DNA from: CBDHDJ01 sp965261645 | GTDB lineage: Bacteria; Pseudomonadota; Alphaproteobacteria; SHVV01 | Length of the DNA stretch: 64,000 nucleotides | Reading direction: 5' to 3' | Assembly: GCA_965261645.1 (NCBI GenBank) | Contig: CBDHDJ010000002.1 | Location: 1-64,000 of the forward strand | Part shown: piece after piece, positions 32,167-39,748 of the stretch | Position numbering within the stretch: position 1 is the stretch's first letter | Layout of the letters: each line of letters starts with the position of its first letter | The notes under the pieces: generated by a model | Told to the model about the DNA's origin: nothing | The model's input: the letters and a program-made list of their open reading frames with translations, nothing else | The model's database searches: none | Made by a program: the position numbers and the translations under genes

Positions 32167-33096
32167 ATGTCTCATGGAATGGTGGTTGAAGCACTGCAGC
32201 GGCGGGGGAACCACAAGTTGGAAACCAAGACCGGGAACCGGAAGGCCAACGCATCCGCCACGCGGACCCAAGCAGGACAGGCACTTTTCGAGGTTGTCAT
32301 CGAGACTGCCGGCACTTTTTTTCGCCTTCGCGAGGCGGGTAAGCGAACCGGCGGCGTGACCTCGTGGGGCGGTGGGCTGTGGGGTGTGTTGCGCTCGCTG
32401 CACGAGGAAGGTCCCCAGACCGTGCCACAGATCGCCCGCACCCGCCCGATCGCCCGCCAGCGCATCCAGCGGTTGGCCAACGAGATGGCGGCGGCGGGCC
32501 TGGTCGAGTTCATCGACAACCCGGCCCATAGCCGCTCCAAACTCGTGCACATCACGCCGCAGGGCGAAGCCCATTACGAGGACATCCGGGGGCGCATCGC
32601 GGCCCTATGCGATGAGTTGGCGCGCGAAATGGACGAAGGGGAGCTGAGAACAACGGCCCGGGTCTTGGCGCGAATTCGCGAAACGCTGGCCGCGCAATCG
32701 ATCTCGCCCGTGCGCGCGGCCCATAGCGAGCCAGCGCCGATGGATCAGCCGCTCGTGGTCACGCTCCGTCCGGTGCTCCGCACGCTCGCCGCCGAGGGCC
32801 GAACGATCACCTATCGCGACCTCATAGCGCGCGCCGAGATTCTGCCGCCACAGCGCATCCATCGATTGACCCTTGCGCTCGAGCAGCTCATCCGCGAGGA
32901 CCATGCCGCCGAGCGCCCCCTGCTGGCGGTGCTCGCGGTAAGCAAAGTGACCGACGGGTTGCCCGGACCCGGATTCTTTCATCTGTGCGCGGAGCTTGGG
33001 CTCTATGACGGCCCCGACCGAGGCCCGGAGGCCACGGCTTTCCATACCCGGGAGCTTGCGCGCGCTTGGGCGTATTGGGGTGGCGAAGGGGATTGA
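32167..33096 (+). CDS. MarR-type winged-helix regulator with C-terminal extension
   Basis: About 309 residues from ATG 32167; TTG 32137 would overlap the operator and is less likely. The MarR core spans about residues 40-160: SLHEEGPQTVPQIARTRPIA, then RQRIQRLANEMAAAGLVEFI (recognition helix), then NPAHSRSKLVHITPQGEAHY (wing). The second half (MDQPLVVTLRPVLRTLAAEG, RDLIARAEILPPQRIHRLTL) looks like a further folded domain with a winged-helix-like start, which is unusual because typical MarR proteins end near 150 residues. It heads the run of cupin, CoxL-like, Rid, binding protein and transporter genes, so it probably controls them and itself through the repeats just upstream. The effector is unknown. 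Confidence 0.78.
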   Translation: MSHGMVVEALQRRGNHKLETKTGNRKANASATRTQAGQALFEVVIETAGTFFRLREAGKRTGGVTSWGGGLWGVLRSLHEEGPQTVPQIARTRPIARQRIQRLANEMAAAGLVEFIDNPAHSRSKLVHITPQGEAHYEDIRGRIAALCDELAREMDEGELRTTARVLARIRETLAAQSISPVRAAHSEPAPMDQPLVVTLRPVLRTLAAEGRTITYRDLIARAEILPPQRIHRLTLALEQLIREDHAAERPLLAVLAVSKVTDGLPGPGFFHLCAELGLYDGPDRGPEATAFHTRELARAWAYWGGEGD

Positions 33097-33218
33097 GGGG
33101 AACTGGCCGCGACGCACGTGGCTGGACCGCATTTTCTCTGGCATGCTAGAAGGCGTTGAGCGTGTGCGAGGCCCCGAGGCAAGAGGTCGCGCGGGCGCCA
33201 CTTTTCAGGGAGGATGCC

Positions 33219-33698
33219 ATGGCCAAAGCCGGACCATCACTGGTTCTCGATCCCGCCACGATTGATTTCGTGTCTGGCGCCGGTGCCTATCCCGACCAGT
33301 ACAAGCCGCTGGTGCCCGGGCGGGCCAAGAAGGTCATCGGCGATTCTCTCGGCCTCAAGAATTACGGCGTTAACATCGTCAAGCTCGAACCGGGCGGCTG
33401 CTCCTCGGTGCGCCACTGGCACACCCGCCAGGACGAGTTCATCTACGTGATCGAAGGCGAGATCACGGTGGTCAACGACGATGGTGAGTTCATCATGTCG
33501 GCGGGCATGGTGGCGGGCTTTCCCGGCGGCGCCGAAAACGGCCATCACATGTTCAACCGGGCGGAAAAGGACGCGATTTTCATGGAGGTCGGCGACCGGC
33601 TGCCCGGCGATTCGGTGGACTTTTCCGACGTCGATCTCTTGTCGCGCCAGCTCAAAGCGGGCTGGCAGTTCACCAACCGCAAGGGAAAGCCATTTTGA
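33219..33698 (+). CDS. Small cupin-fold protein
   Basis: 159 residues from ATG 33219, supported by GGGAGG. The cupin metal site is visible as SSVRHWHTRQDEFIYVIEGE (His-x-His-x4-Glu) followed by the second motif region around MVAGFPGGAENGHHMFNRAE. This kind of single-domain cupin often acts as an isomerase or a small-molecule binding enzyme. The substrate cannot be told from sequence. It is 31 nt upstream of the CoxL-like gene 2, in an apparent operon. Confidence 0.83.
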   Translation: MAKAGPSLVLDPATIDFVSGAGAYPDQYKPLVPGRAKKVIGDSLGLKNYGVNIVKLEPGGCSSVRHWHTRQDEFIYVIEGEITVVNDDGEFIMSAGMVAGFPGGAENGHHMFNRAEKDAIFMEVGDRLPGDSVDFSDVDLLSRQLKAGWQFTNRKGKPF

Positions 33699-33729
33699 GC
33701 CCGGCCCGCGGTAGACCGAGGACACGGAC

Positions 33730-36084
33730 ATGTACATCGGCAAGGCGGTAATGCGGCGGGAGGACGAGCGGTTTCTGCGCGGCCGCGGAACCTATGTGGA
33801 CGACGTCGAGTTGCCCGATATGGCGTACGCGGCATTCGTGCGCAGCCCGCACGCACATGCCGTCATCCGCGGCTTTGTGACAGACAAGGCGCAAGCGATG
33901 CCCGGTGTCCTTGCCGTTCTCACGGCGGCGGACTGGTCCGAACAAGGTCTTGGCGAATCCCCTTGCTTGTGGGACCTGCCGCAGCGCACCGGAGAGCCGA
34001 TGCGCCGCATCATGCGCCCAATTCTGACCGGAGATTGCGCTCGCCATGTCGGCGATACGGTGGCGCTGGTCGTGGCCGAGGACCAATTCACGGCGCGCGA
34101 TGCCGCCGAGGTGGTGGCGGTCGATTACGATGTGCTGCCGGCGAACGCCGATACGGCGCGCGCGCTCGATCCGGATACCGCCATTCTCCACCAGGATCAC
34201 GGCACCAATTTGGCCTTCGACTGGGACGTGGGAGACGAAGAAGCGACCGAAGCCGCCTTCGCCGGTGCCGCCCACGTCACCCGGCTCGAACTCCGCAACA
34301 ACCGCCTTGCGCCGAGCTGCATGGAGCCGCGCGCCGTGGTCGGCCACTACGATGCCGTGCGGGACCACTACACGCTCTGGACCTCGTCCCAGGCGCCCCA
34401 CATGGTGCGGCGCTGGCTGGCTGAAAACTCGCTCTTCATCCCGGAGCACAAGATCCGCGTGATCTCGCCCGATGTGGGCGGCGGGTTCGGCCAGAAGCTG
34501 TGGCACTACCCCGAGGAATCGACGGTCCTTTGGGCTTCCATGAACGTGGGCCGACCGGTGCGCTGGACCGCGACCCGCTCGGAGACCTTCCTCGTCGATG
34601 CGCACGCGCGCGATCACGTAACGACTTGCGAAATGGCCTTCGACAAGGATGGCACCATCCTTGCCGTTCGGGCCGATGTCCTATCAAATCTCGGCGGTTA
34701 TCTGAGCCCCTCCGGCGCGTGCATCGCGCCTTACGGCCTGGCCATGCTGCCGGGGATTTATCAGACCGCCGTGGCCTACGGCCGCGCGCGCGGCGTTTAT
34801 ACCAACACCACGCCTGTGGACGCCTATCGTGGCGCCGGCCGGCCCGAATGCCTCTACATCGTCGAGCGGCTCATCGAGAATGGGGCCAAGGAGCTCGGCA
34901 TCGATGCCCTAGCCATCCGCGAGAAGAACCTGCTCCAAGGCGACCAGTTCCCCTACGCGTCGCCGACGGGCGTCACTTACGATTCCGGCGATCCGCCCGC
35001 CCTCATGGCCAAGCTTATGGCGCTCGGCCGCTATGAAGAGCTGCGCGCCGAACAAAATCGCCTGCGCGATGAGGGCGTTCTCATGGGGATTGGCCTCGCC
35101 GCCTTTGTCGACGGAGCCGGCTTTGGCCCGAGCCGCCAGGTCGCGGCCGCCGGAGGTCAGTGGGGCACCTGGGATTCGGCCAACATCCGCATTCACCCCT
35201 CGGGCAAGGTCACCGTCAACTGCGGCAGCCATAATCACGGCCAGGGCCACGCCACGAGTTTCGCCCAGGTCATGGCCGACAATCTCGGGTGCAACATCGA
35301 TGATGTCGAGATCGTCGAGGGCGATACGGACCGCATTCCCTATGGCACCGGCACCTATGCCTCGCGCTCGATGTCGATCACCGGCGCGGCGATTGCGATC
35401 GGTGGTGAACGGGTCATCGCCAAGGGCAGGGTGCTGGCCGCCCATCTTCTCGAGGCGGCGACCGAAGACATCGATTACGACAATGGGGCGTTTGTCGTCA
35501 AAGGCACGGATCGCCAGCTTACCTTCACCGACATCGCCCATGCGGCCTATTACGGAGCGGATTACCCGGAGGGCTTCGAGCTCGGATTGGAGGAGACGGT
35601 GTTCTTCGATCCGCCCGAGTTCAACTATCCCGAGGCGATCCATTTGTGCACGGTGCTGGTCGATGCCGAGACGGGGCACCTCACCTTGCGCGACTACTTC
35701 GCGGCCGACGATGTCGGCGTGGTCGTCAACCCGATCATCATCGAGGGCCAGATACACGGCGGGCTCGCCCAGGGGATCGGTCAGGCGCTGATGGAGGATT
35801 GCGCCTTTGACGCCGAGTCGGGCCAACTGCTGGCCGGCACGTTCATGGATTACAGCATGCCGCGGGCGGGCGATCTGCCGATGTTCGGTCTGACGGGGAT
35901 CGAGACGCCCGCGCCGGACAACCCGATCGGCGTCAAGGGAGCCGGCGAAAGCGGCACCATCGGTGCGCCGGCGGCGATCGCGAACGCCGTGATCGATGCC
36001 TTGTGGCATCTCGGCGTACGTCACATCGAGATGCCGTTCACGCCGGGGCGCGTACTGGCGGCTATCCAGGCGGCGAAGAATTAG
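33730..36084 (+). CDS. CoxL-like molybdenum hydroxylase large subunit (form II motif), copy 2
   Basis: 784 residues, the same length as copy 1 (22365-24719) and clearly paralogous from MYIGKAVMRREDERFLRGRG onward. The family hallmarks are VISPDVGGGFGQKLWHYPEE, DAYRGAGRPECLYIVERLIE and GVKGAGESGTIGAPAA with the catalytic Glu. AYRGAGR marks the form II type, whose members hydroxylate heterocycles or aldehydes rather than CO. No genes for the 2Fe-2S or FAD subunits are adjacent, so electrons must leave by partners encoded elsewhere, or a different acceptor is used. It is flanked by a cupin and a Rid protein in the same direction. The substrate is inferred only as a nitrogen compound from context. 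Confidence 0.92.
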   Translation: MYIGKAVMRREDERFLRGRGTYVDDVELPDMAYAAFVRSPHAHAVIRGFVTDKAQAMPGVLAVLTAADWSEQGLGESPCLWDLPQRTGEPMRRIMRPILTGDCARHVGDTVALVVAEDQFTARDAAEVVAVDYDVLPANADTARALDPDTAILHQDHGTNLAFDWDVGDEEATEAAFAGAAHVTRLELRNNRLAPSCMEPRAVVGHYDAVRDHYTLWTSSQAPHMVRRWLAENSLFIPEHKIRVISPDVGGGFGQKLWHYPEESTVLWASMNVGRPVRWTATRSETFLVDAHARDHVTTCEMAFDKDGTILAVRADVLSNLGGYLSPSGACIAPYGLAMLPGIYQTAVAYGRARGVYTNTTPVDAYRGAGRPECLYIVERLIENGAKELGIDALAIREKNLLQGDQFPYASPTGVTYDSGDPPALMAKLMALGRYEELRAEQNRLRDEGVLMGIGLAAFVDGAGFGPSRQVAAAGGQWGTWDSANIRIHPSGKVTVNCGSHNHGQGHATSFAQVMADNLGCNIDDVEIVEGDTDRIPYGTGTYASRSMSITGAAIAIGGERVIAKGRVLAAHLLEAATEDIDYDNGAFVVKGTDRQLTFTDIAHAAYYGADYPEGFELGLEETVFFDPPEFNYPEAIHLCTVLVDAETGHLTLRDYFAADDVGVVVNPIIIEGQIHGGLAQGIGQALMEDCAFDAESGQLLAGTFMDYSMPRAGDLPMFGLTGIETPAPDNPIGVKGAGESGTIGAPAAIANAVIDALWHLGVRHIEMPFTPGRVLAAIQAAKN

Positions 36085-36137
36085 GCTACGATCCAACTCA
36101 TAAAGAGACGCGGGCCGGAGGAACAGGGAGGGACCAT

Positions 36138-36533
36138 ATGGCCAAGAAAGAGCGAATTATCTCGCCGGACGTCAACGAGCCGGAACCCGAACACTGGTCC
36201 AACTGCCTCCGTGTCGGTGATCACGTGATCGTCGCCGGCATGGTGGCGCATGACGCGGACGGCAATCTCGTGGGCGGCAATGATCCCTTGGAGCAGTCGC
36301 GCCAGTGCTTTCGCAACATGACAGCGCTGGTGGAGGCGGCGGGCTCGTCGATGAGCGACGTCGTGAAGATCAACGTGTATCTGACCGACATCCGCCACCG
36401 TCCCGCTTTCGTCGAGGCCCGCAAGGAGTTCTTCACCGGCGATTTCCCGACCGCCTTCGTGGTCGGCCCGGTGACGCTGGCCGTGGCCGATCTGCTGGTC
36501 GAGATCGACGCCTGGGCGCACATCCAGTCGTAA
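36138..36533 (+). CDS. Rid-family (RidA/YjgF-like) protein lacking the canonical Arg
   Basis: 131 residues from ATG 36138 after GGGAGGG. The Rid fold is recognised by LRVGDHVIVAGMVAHDADGN, then SSMSDVVKINVYLTDIRHRP and FPTAFVVGPVTLAVADLLVE, then IDAWA. Classical RidA enzymes carry an Arg in the P-A-R-T/S stretch that supports imine/enamine deamination; here the place reads PTAF. That puts the protein in a different Rid subfamily whose members often belong to catabolic operons and have other substrates. It lies between the CoxL-like and binding-protein genes, consistent with processing of a reactive nitrogen intermediate. Confidence 0.87.
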   Translation: MAKKERIISPDVNEPEPEHWSNCLRVGDHVIVAGMVAHDADGNLVGGNDPLEQSRQCFRNMTALVEAAGSSMSDVVKINVYLTDIRHRPAFVEARKEFFTGDFPTAFVVGPVTLAVADLLVEIDAWAHIQS

Positions 36534-36616
36534 TTCGCTTTTAGTCGGCCCGCGTCCCAACTTCGGCCAGTTCAAATCATGCGCAAACACGAAACACTCA
36601 GGGAGGATATGAGAGG

Positions 36617-37651
36617 ATGACGATCAGCAAGTTCGTGACGCGGATGACGCTGGCCCTCGCCATCGGCCTGGCCATGGCGTGGGCGTCGCCGGTCAAGGCG
36701 GCCAACTACTGCGACAGTTCGCCGGAATCGAAAACGGTCCAGGTCATGGGGGACTGGCTCCCCTGGGCCATTCACGGCCCCATCTACATGGCGCAAGACG
36801 ATTGGAAGGGCTACTACGCCGATGAGGGCATCGAGGTCAAGTTGCTCAATCCCGCGACTGCGGCCGATCCCTTGAAGATCGTGGGCGCGGGCAAGGTCAA
36901 CATCGCGATGAACTACCTGCCCGACGTCATGGTCGCCCGCGAGGCGGGGGTTCCGGTGGTCAGCATCGCGACCACGCTGCGTCCCTTGCCGACCGGGTTT
37001 TACGTCTTGCCCGAGTCCAAGATCATGGGTCCTAAAGACCTCAAGGGCACGACCGTCGGCGTGCTGCCGTACCCGTCGGCCCGCGCCGAAATGAGTCAGG
37101 TGCTCGAAACGGTTGGCCTCAGCGAGGACGATCTCACGGTCGTCGACCCGGGCTTTGCCGGCGTCGAGCTGATCCTGGCCGGCAAGATCGACGCCGATTG
37201 GTCGGCGCTGATCAACGCCAATCCGTACATCGTCAACCCGGTCCTCGAGGCCGAGGGGCGCGAGCCAATCCGCTTCTATCTCAACCGGGATTATGGCGTG
37301 CCCAACTACTACTACCAGCTGTTCATCGCCAACGAGGAGTGGGCCAAGACGAACCCATCGACCGTGTGCCGCTTCCTCCGGGCCACGGCGAAGGGCCATG
37401 CCGCCTTCTACCAGGATCCCGATGCGGTCATGGTTCAGATTTCCAAGGATAACGAAGTGTTCGAGCTGGAGATGCATGCCGGCATCAATCAAGGCATCTG
37501 GAATGACTGGATCGGTTCGGAAGGCAGGCTCTGGGTGCAGGACCCCGCGGTGTGGAAGACCGCGCAGGCCTGGGCCCTCAAATTCGGGCTGATCACGGAT
37601 TCCGCGGTCGATCCGAACACTTACTTCTCGAACGACTATCTGCCTGACTGA
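36617..37651 (+). CDS. ABC-type substrate-binding protein, NMT1/THI5-like
   Basis: The precursor is 344 residues. The signal peptide (MTISKFVTRMTLALAIGLAM) is probably cut after VKA. The mature protein has the NMT1/THI5 layout: VQVMGDWLPWAIHGPIYMAQ, then YYADEGIEVKLLNPATAADP, AREAGVPVVSIATTLRPLPT and LKGTTVGVLPYPSARAEM. The family binds pyrimidine thiamine precursors, alkanesulfonates, riboflavin or related heterocycles. No ABC permease or ATPase gene is adjacent, so it is an orphan component or works with distant partners. ATG 36617 has GAGAGG upstream. It is followed by two hairpins. Confidence 0.87.
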   Translation: MTISKFVTRMTLALAIGLAMAWASPVKAANYCDSSPESKTVQVMGDWLPWAIHGPIYMAQDDWKGYYADEGIEVKLLNPATAADPLKIVGAGKVNIAMNYLPDVMVAREAGVPVVSIATTLRPLPTGFYVLPESKIMGPKDLKGTTVGVLPYPSARAEMSQVLETVGLSEDDLTVVDPGFAGVELILAGKIDADWSALINANPYIVNPVLEAEGREPIRFYLNRDYGVPNYYYQLFIANEEWAKTNPSTVCRFLRATAKGHAAFYQDPDAVMVQISKDNEVFELEMHAGINQGIWNDWIGSEGRLWVQDPAVWKTAQAWALKFGLITDSAVDPNTYFSNDYLPD

Positions 37652-37676
37652 GGCGGATCTCACGAGACACGACTCG

Positions 37677-37703
37677 ATGCCCCGCTTGTCGGGGCATATT
37701 TTT
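37677..37703 (+). terminator. Intrinsic terminator after the binding-protein gene
   Basis: Stem ATGCCCCG / CGGGGCAT with loop CTTGT, followed by ATTTTT. It lies about 25 nt after the stop codon at 37651 and ends the operon that starts at the cupin or regulator. Confidence 0.88.
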
Positions 37704-37718
37704 GCTTCAACCGCAATA

Positions 37719-37752
37719 AGAACGGCCCGTCTCACAAGGGACGGGCCGTTCT
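37719..37752. repeat. Long perfect hairpin (13-bp stem)
   Basis: AGAACGGCCCGTC and its exact complement GACGGGCCGTTCT are separated by TCACAAGG. No T-run follows on the plus strand; on the minus strand TTATTG follows. It could be a minus-strand terminator for the fragment at 37757-38000, a processing site, or a repetitive palindrome. It stands right after the intrinsic terminator. Confidence 0.6.
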
Positions 37753-37756
37753 CGGT

Positions 37757-38083
37757 TCGCCGGCGCTAGGCGGCCCAGCGGAGCAGCGCGATATTGCCGA
37801 TGACTTTGTTGCTGGCGATCAGGCAGTGCGCCTCGGTTAACATGAACTGGCCCGTCCATGACTCGCTGGATGCGATCCACGGTGCCGCGCAAGCCGAGGC
37901 GTGCCGGGCCTTTATCGCCGCCCCAAATCGGCGAGACAAGCAATGCCCAATTGGTATAATAAGCCTGTGGGGAGAGTTTGTTCTCACCGATAATCAAAGA
38001 TGACGAAGGACCAATTTGGCACTCGCTCAATTATGCGCGGGGGCCAGTTTATGTCCTGAGGGAGACGTCAAGGGAGATTTGTG
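37757..38083. other. Intergenic stretch with a possible minus-strand gene scrap
   Basis: A minus-strand frame ending at 37766 reads SWTGQFMLTEAHCLIASNKV, then IGNIALLRWAA and a stop. That looks coding but has no credible start and no recognised family. The remainder has no convincing frame. The promoter and leader of the small membrane protein gene at 38084 must lie in 37990-38080. Confidence 0.3.
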
Positions 38084-38245
38084 ATGGAGGAGAGTGAGTA
38101 TCAAGCCGAACTGGAGCGGCGCATCTCGGCGATGGAGAGCGATCCGTCCAACATCGGTGCCGATCTTGAGACGAAGGATTACGTGTGGATGCTGCTTCTC
38201 GGCATTCTCCTGTCATTTCTGTTGCTACTTTGGGGGGCTTCGTGA
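38084..38245 (+). CDS. One-helix small membrane protein paired with NCS1 permease, copy 2
   Basis: 53 residues from ATG 38084 (GTG 38081 is one codon earlier), after AGGGAG. It matches the copy at 26017 in layout and sequence: EESEYQAELERRISAMESDP, then NIGADLETKDYVW, then one hydrophobic helix LLLGILLSFLLLLWGAS. The shared blocks are SEYQAEL-R-I--ME and L-L-W. Its TGA overlaps the permease ATG (TGATG at 38243-38247). Occurrence of the same tiny gene at two NCS1 loci, both coupled, argues for an obligate transporter subunit or assembly factor. Confidence 0.82.
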   Translation: MEESEYQAELERRISAMESDPSNIGADLETKDYVWMLLLGILLSFLLLLWGAS

Positions 38246-39669
38246 TGACTGAACAAGCTGCAGACGCCAGAGGCGAAGCCGCCCCGGAGGCGGACGAGGG
38301 CGTATGGCCGCTCCTGATGTCCGAACGGACATGGGGCATGTGGCGCCTGATGATCGTCGGCACCGTCATCACGGCGGCGACCTGGGATTACATCATCGGC
38401 GAGTATGTGGGGTATTACCTCAACCTGAAACCCGGTGCCGCGACACTAACCGCGGGCTGCCTCGCCGGCATGATCATCGTGTTCCTGGCCATTGTCCCGG
38501 CGACGTGCAAGTACGGGATCGATTCGATCTCCTACTCCCGGTCGGTATTCGGCAATAAAGGCTACGTGTTCGCGATCGTCGCGCAATACGTCTGGCTCGG
38601 GTGCTGGATCAACATCCTGCTCGTCTTTTTTGGCAAGGCGGGATACCAGCTCATGTTGACGACAGGCGCCGTTGGCGAGGGGGCCGAATACACAACCACC
38701 GTCATCATCTCGTTGATCGGCTTCGTGATTACCTACCTCGTGCTCTTGCGCGGCATGCGGACGGTTCAACAGGCCGCCACCGTGCTGTTCATCTTTACGA
38801 CCATCGTGGGCGTCTGGATCCTCTATCTGCTGCTCACCGAGCACTATGACGCCATCGTGGCGGCAACGCCCGCCTACGCCGCCGAGAGCATGACCTATAA
38901 CTGGATGGTCGGCATCGAGATCGGTCTGATCACGATGGTCGGCTGGTGGCCGGCCCTTGGTGGGTTCATGCGCCTCGTGCCCAGCGCCAGAAAGGCGATG
39001 CCGCCGGCGATGATCAGCCTGAGCATCCCGGTGGGCATCCTGGGCGCGATCGGCATCGCCGCCATCCTGGCGTTGGGGATCTCCGATCCGGCGGCCTGGA
39101 TGGTGGAGCTCGGCGGGCCGACATACGGAGCCATCATCCTGGTCTTCGTGCTCGCGGCCAATCTGGGTACGGCCATGGTCATGGCGTATGTCATCGCCCT
39201 CGGCGTCCGCAACGCCCCGGGCATCGAGAAGATCGACTGGCGTATCGCCGTGGCGATCGTGTTGATACCCTTCGCGGTGTTTGTCGTCATCGATCCGGAT
39301 ATTTTCTTCCGGACGTGGTTCGGCACCTTCTTCGCGTTCTTCGGCGCCATCTGGGGCCCGGTCTGCGGCATTGCGATCGTCGACTTCATGATCCTGCGTA
39401 AGCAAAAGCTCGATATCCGTGGGCTGTTCGACAAGTCGGAGGGCTCGCCCTACGCCTATTGGGGCGGCATCAACCCGGCGGCGTTCCTGGCGGGGATTAT
39501 CGGGTTCTTCGTTTACATCTACATCCTCGACCCGCTGACCTTTATCTCGAATGTGCCATTCGAGTATCTGTCAGCGACTTTGCCGTCATGCATCGTGGCT
39601 GGGGTGGCGTATTTCATCCTGTCCAAGGTCATCGTGCAGTCCGCCGGCAAGGGGGGTTACACCCAGTAA
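38245..39669 (+). CDS. NCS1-type nucleobase/cation symporter-like permease, copy 2
   Basis: 474 residues from ATG 38245, the start overlapping the small-protein stop. It is paralogous to 26175-27605 throughout: LLMSERTWGMWRLMIVGTVI, DYIIGEYVGYYLNLKPGA, CKYGIDSISYSRSVFGNKGY, GWWPALGGFMRLVPSARKAM and GVRNAPGIEKIDWR. About twelve membrane segments are seen, as in purine/cytosine permeases. The likely role is sodium- or proton-coupled import of the compound processed by the upstream enzymes. A terminator-like hairpin follows before the convergent gene. Confidence 0.88.
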   Translation: MTEQAADARGEAAPEADEGVWPLLMSERTWGMWRLMIVGTVITAATWDYIIGEYVGYYLNLKPGAATLTAGCLAGMIIVFLAIVPATCKYGIDSISYSRSVFGNKGYVFAIVAQYVWLGCWINILLVFFGKAGYQLMLTTGAVGEGAEYTTTVIISLIGFVITYLVLLRGMRTVQQAATVLFIFTTIVGVWILYLLLTEHYDAIVAATPAYAAESMTYNWMVGIEIGLITMVGWWPALGGFMRLVPSARKAMPPAMISLSIPVGILGAIGIAAILALGISDPAAWMVELGGPTYGAIILVFVLAANLGTAMVMAYVIALGVRNAPGIEKIDWRIAVAIVLIPFAVFVVIDPDIFFRTWFGTFFAFFGAIWGPVCGIAIVDFMILRKQKLDIRGLFDKSEGSPYAYWGGINPAAFLAGIIGFFVYIYILDPLTFISNVPFEYLSATLPSCIVAGVAYFILSKVIVQSAGKGGYTQ

Positions 39670-39713
39670 GAGGCACATCGAGCGCCGACGCTACTTGGCG
39701 CTCGGGAATTCAG

Positions 39714-39748
39714 GGCCGGTTGCTCTTCGGGGCAGCCGGCCTTCGTTT
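39714..39748 (+). terminator. Terminator-like hairpin after NCS1 permease copy 2
   Basis: Stem GGCCGGTTGC / GCAGCCGGCC (one G-U pair) with loop TCTTCGGG, followed by TTCGTTT. It lies between the permease and the convergent TVP38-type gene, whose stop codon it touches, so it may serve both strands weakly. Confidence 0.7.

Noticed and set aside
34909..36096. Minus-strand open frame antisense to CoxL-like copy 2
   Set aside because: Antisense shadow of a well-supported enzyme gene; the same pattern is seen at copy 1.
36572..37735. 387-codon minus-strand frame opposite the binding protein
   Set aside because: It lacks motifs and overlaps a gene with signal peptide, ribosome-binding site and terminator.
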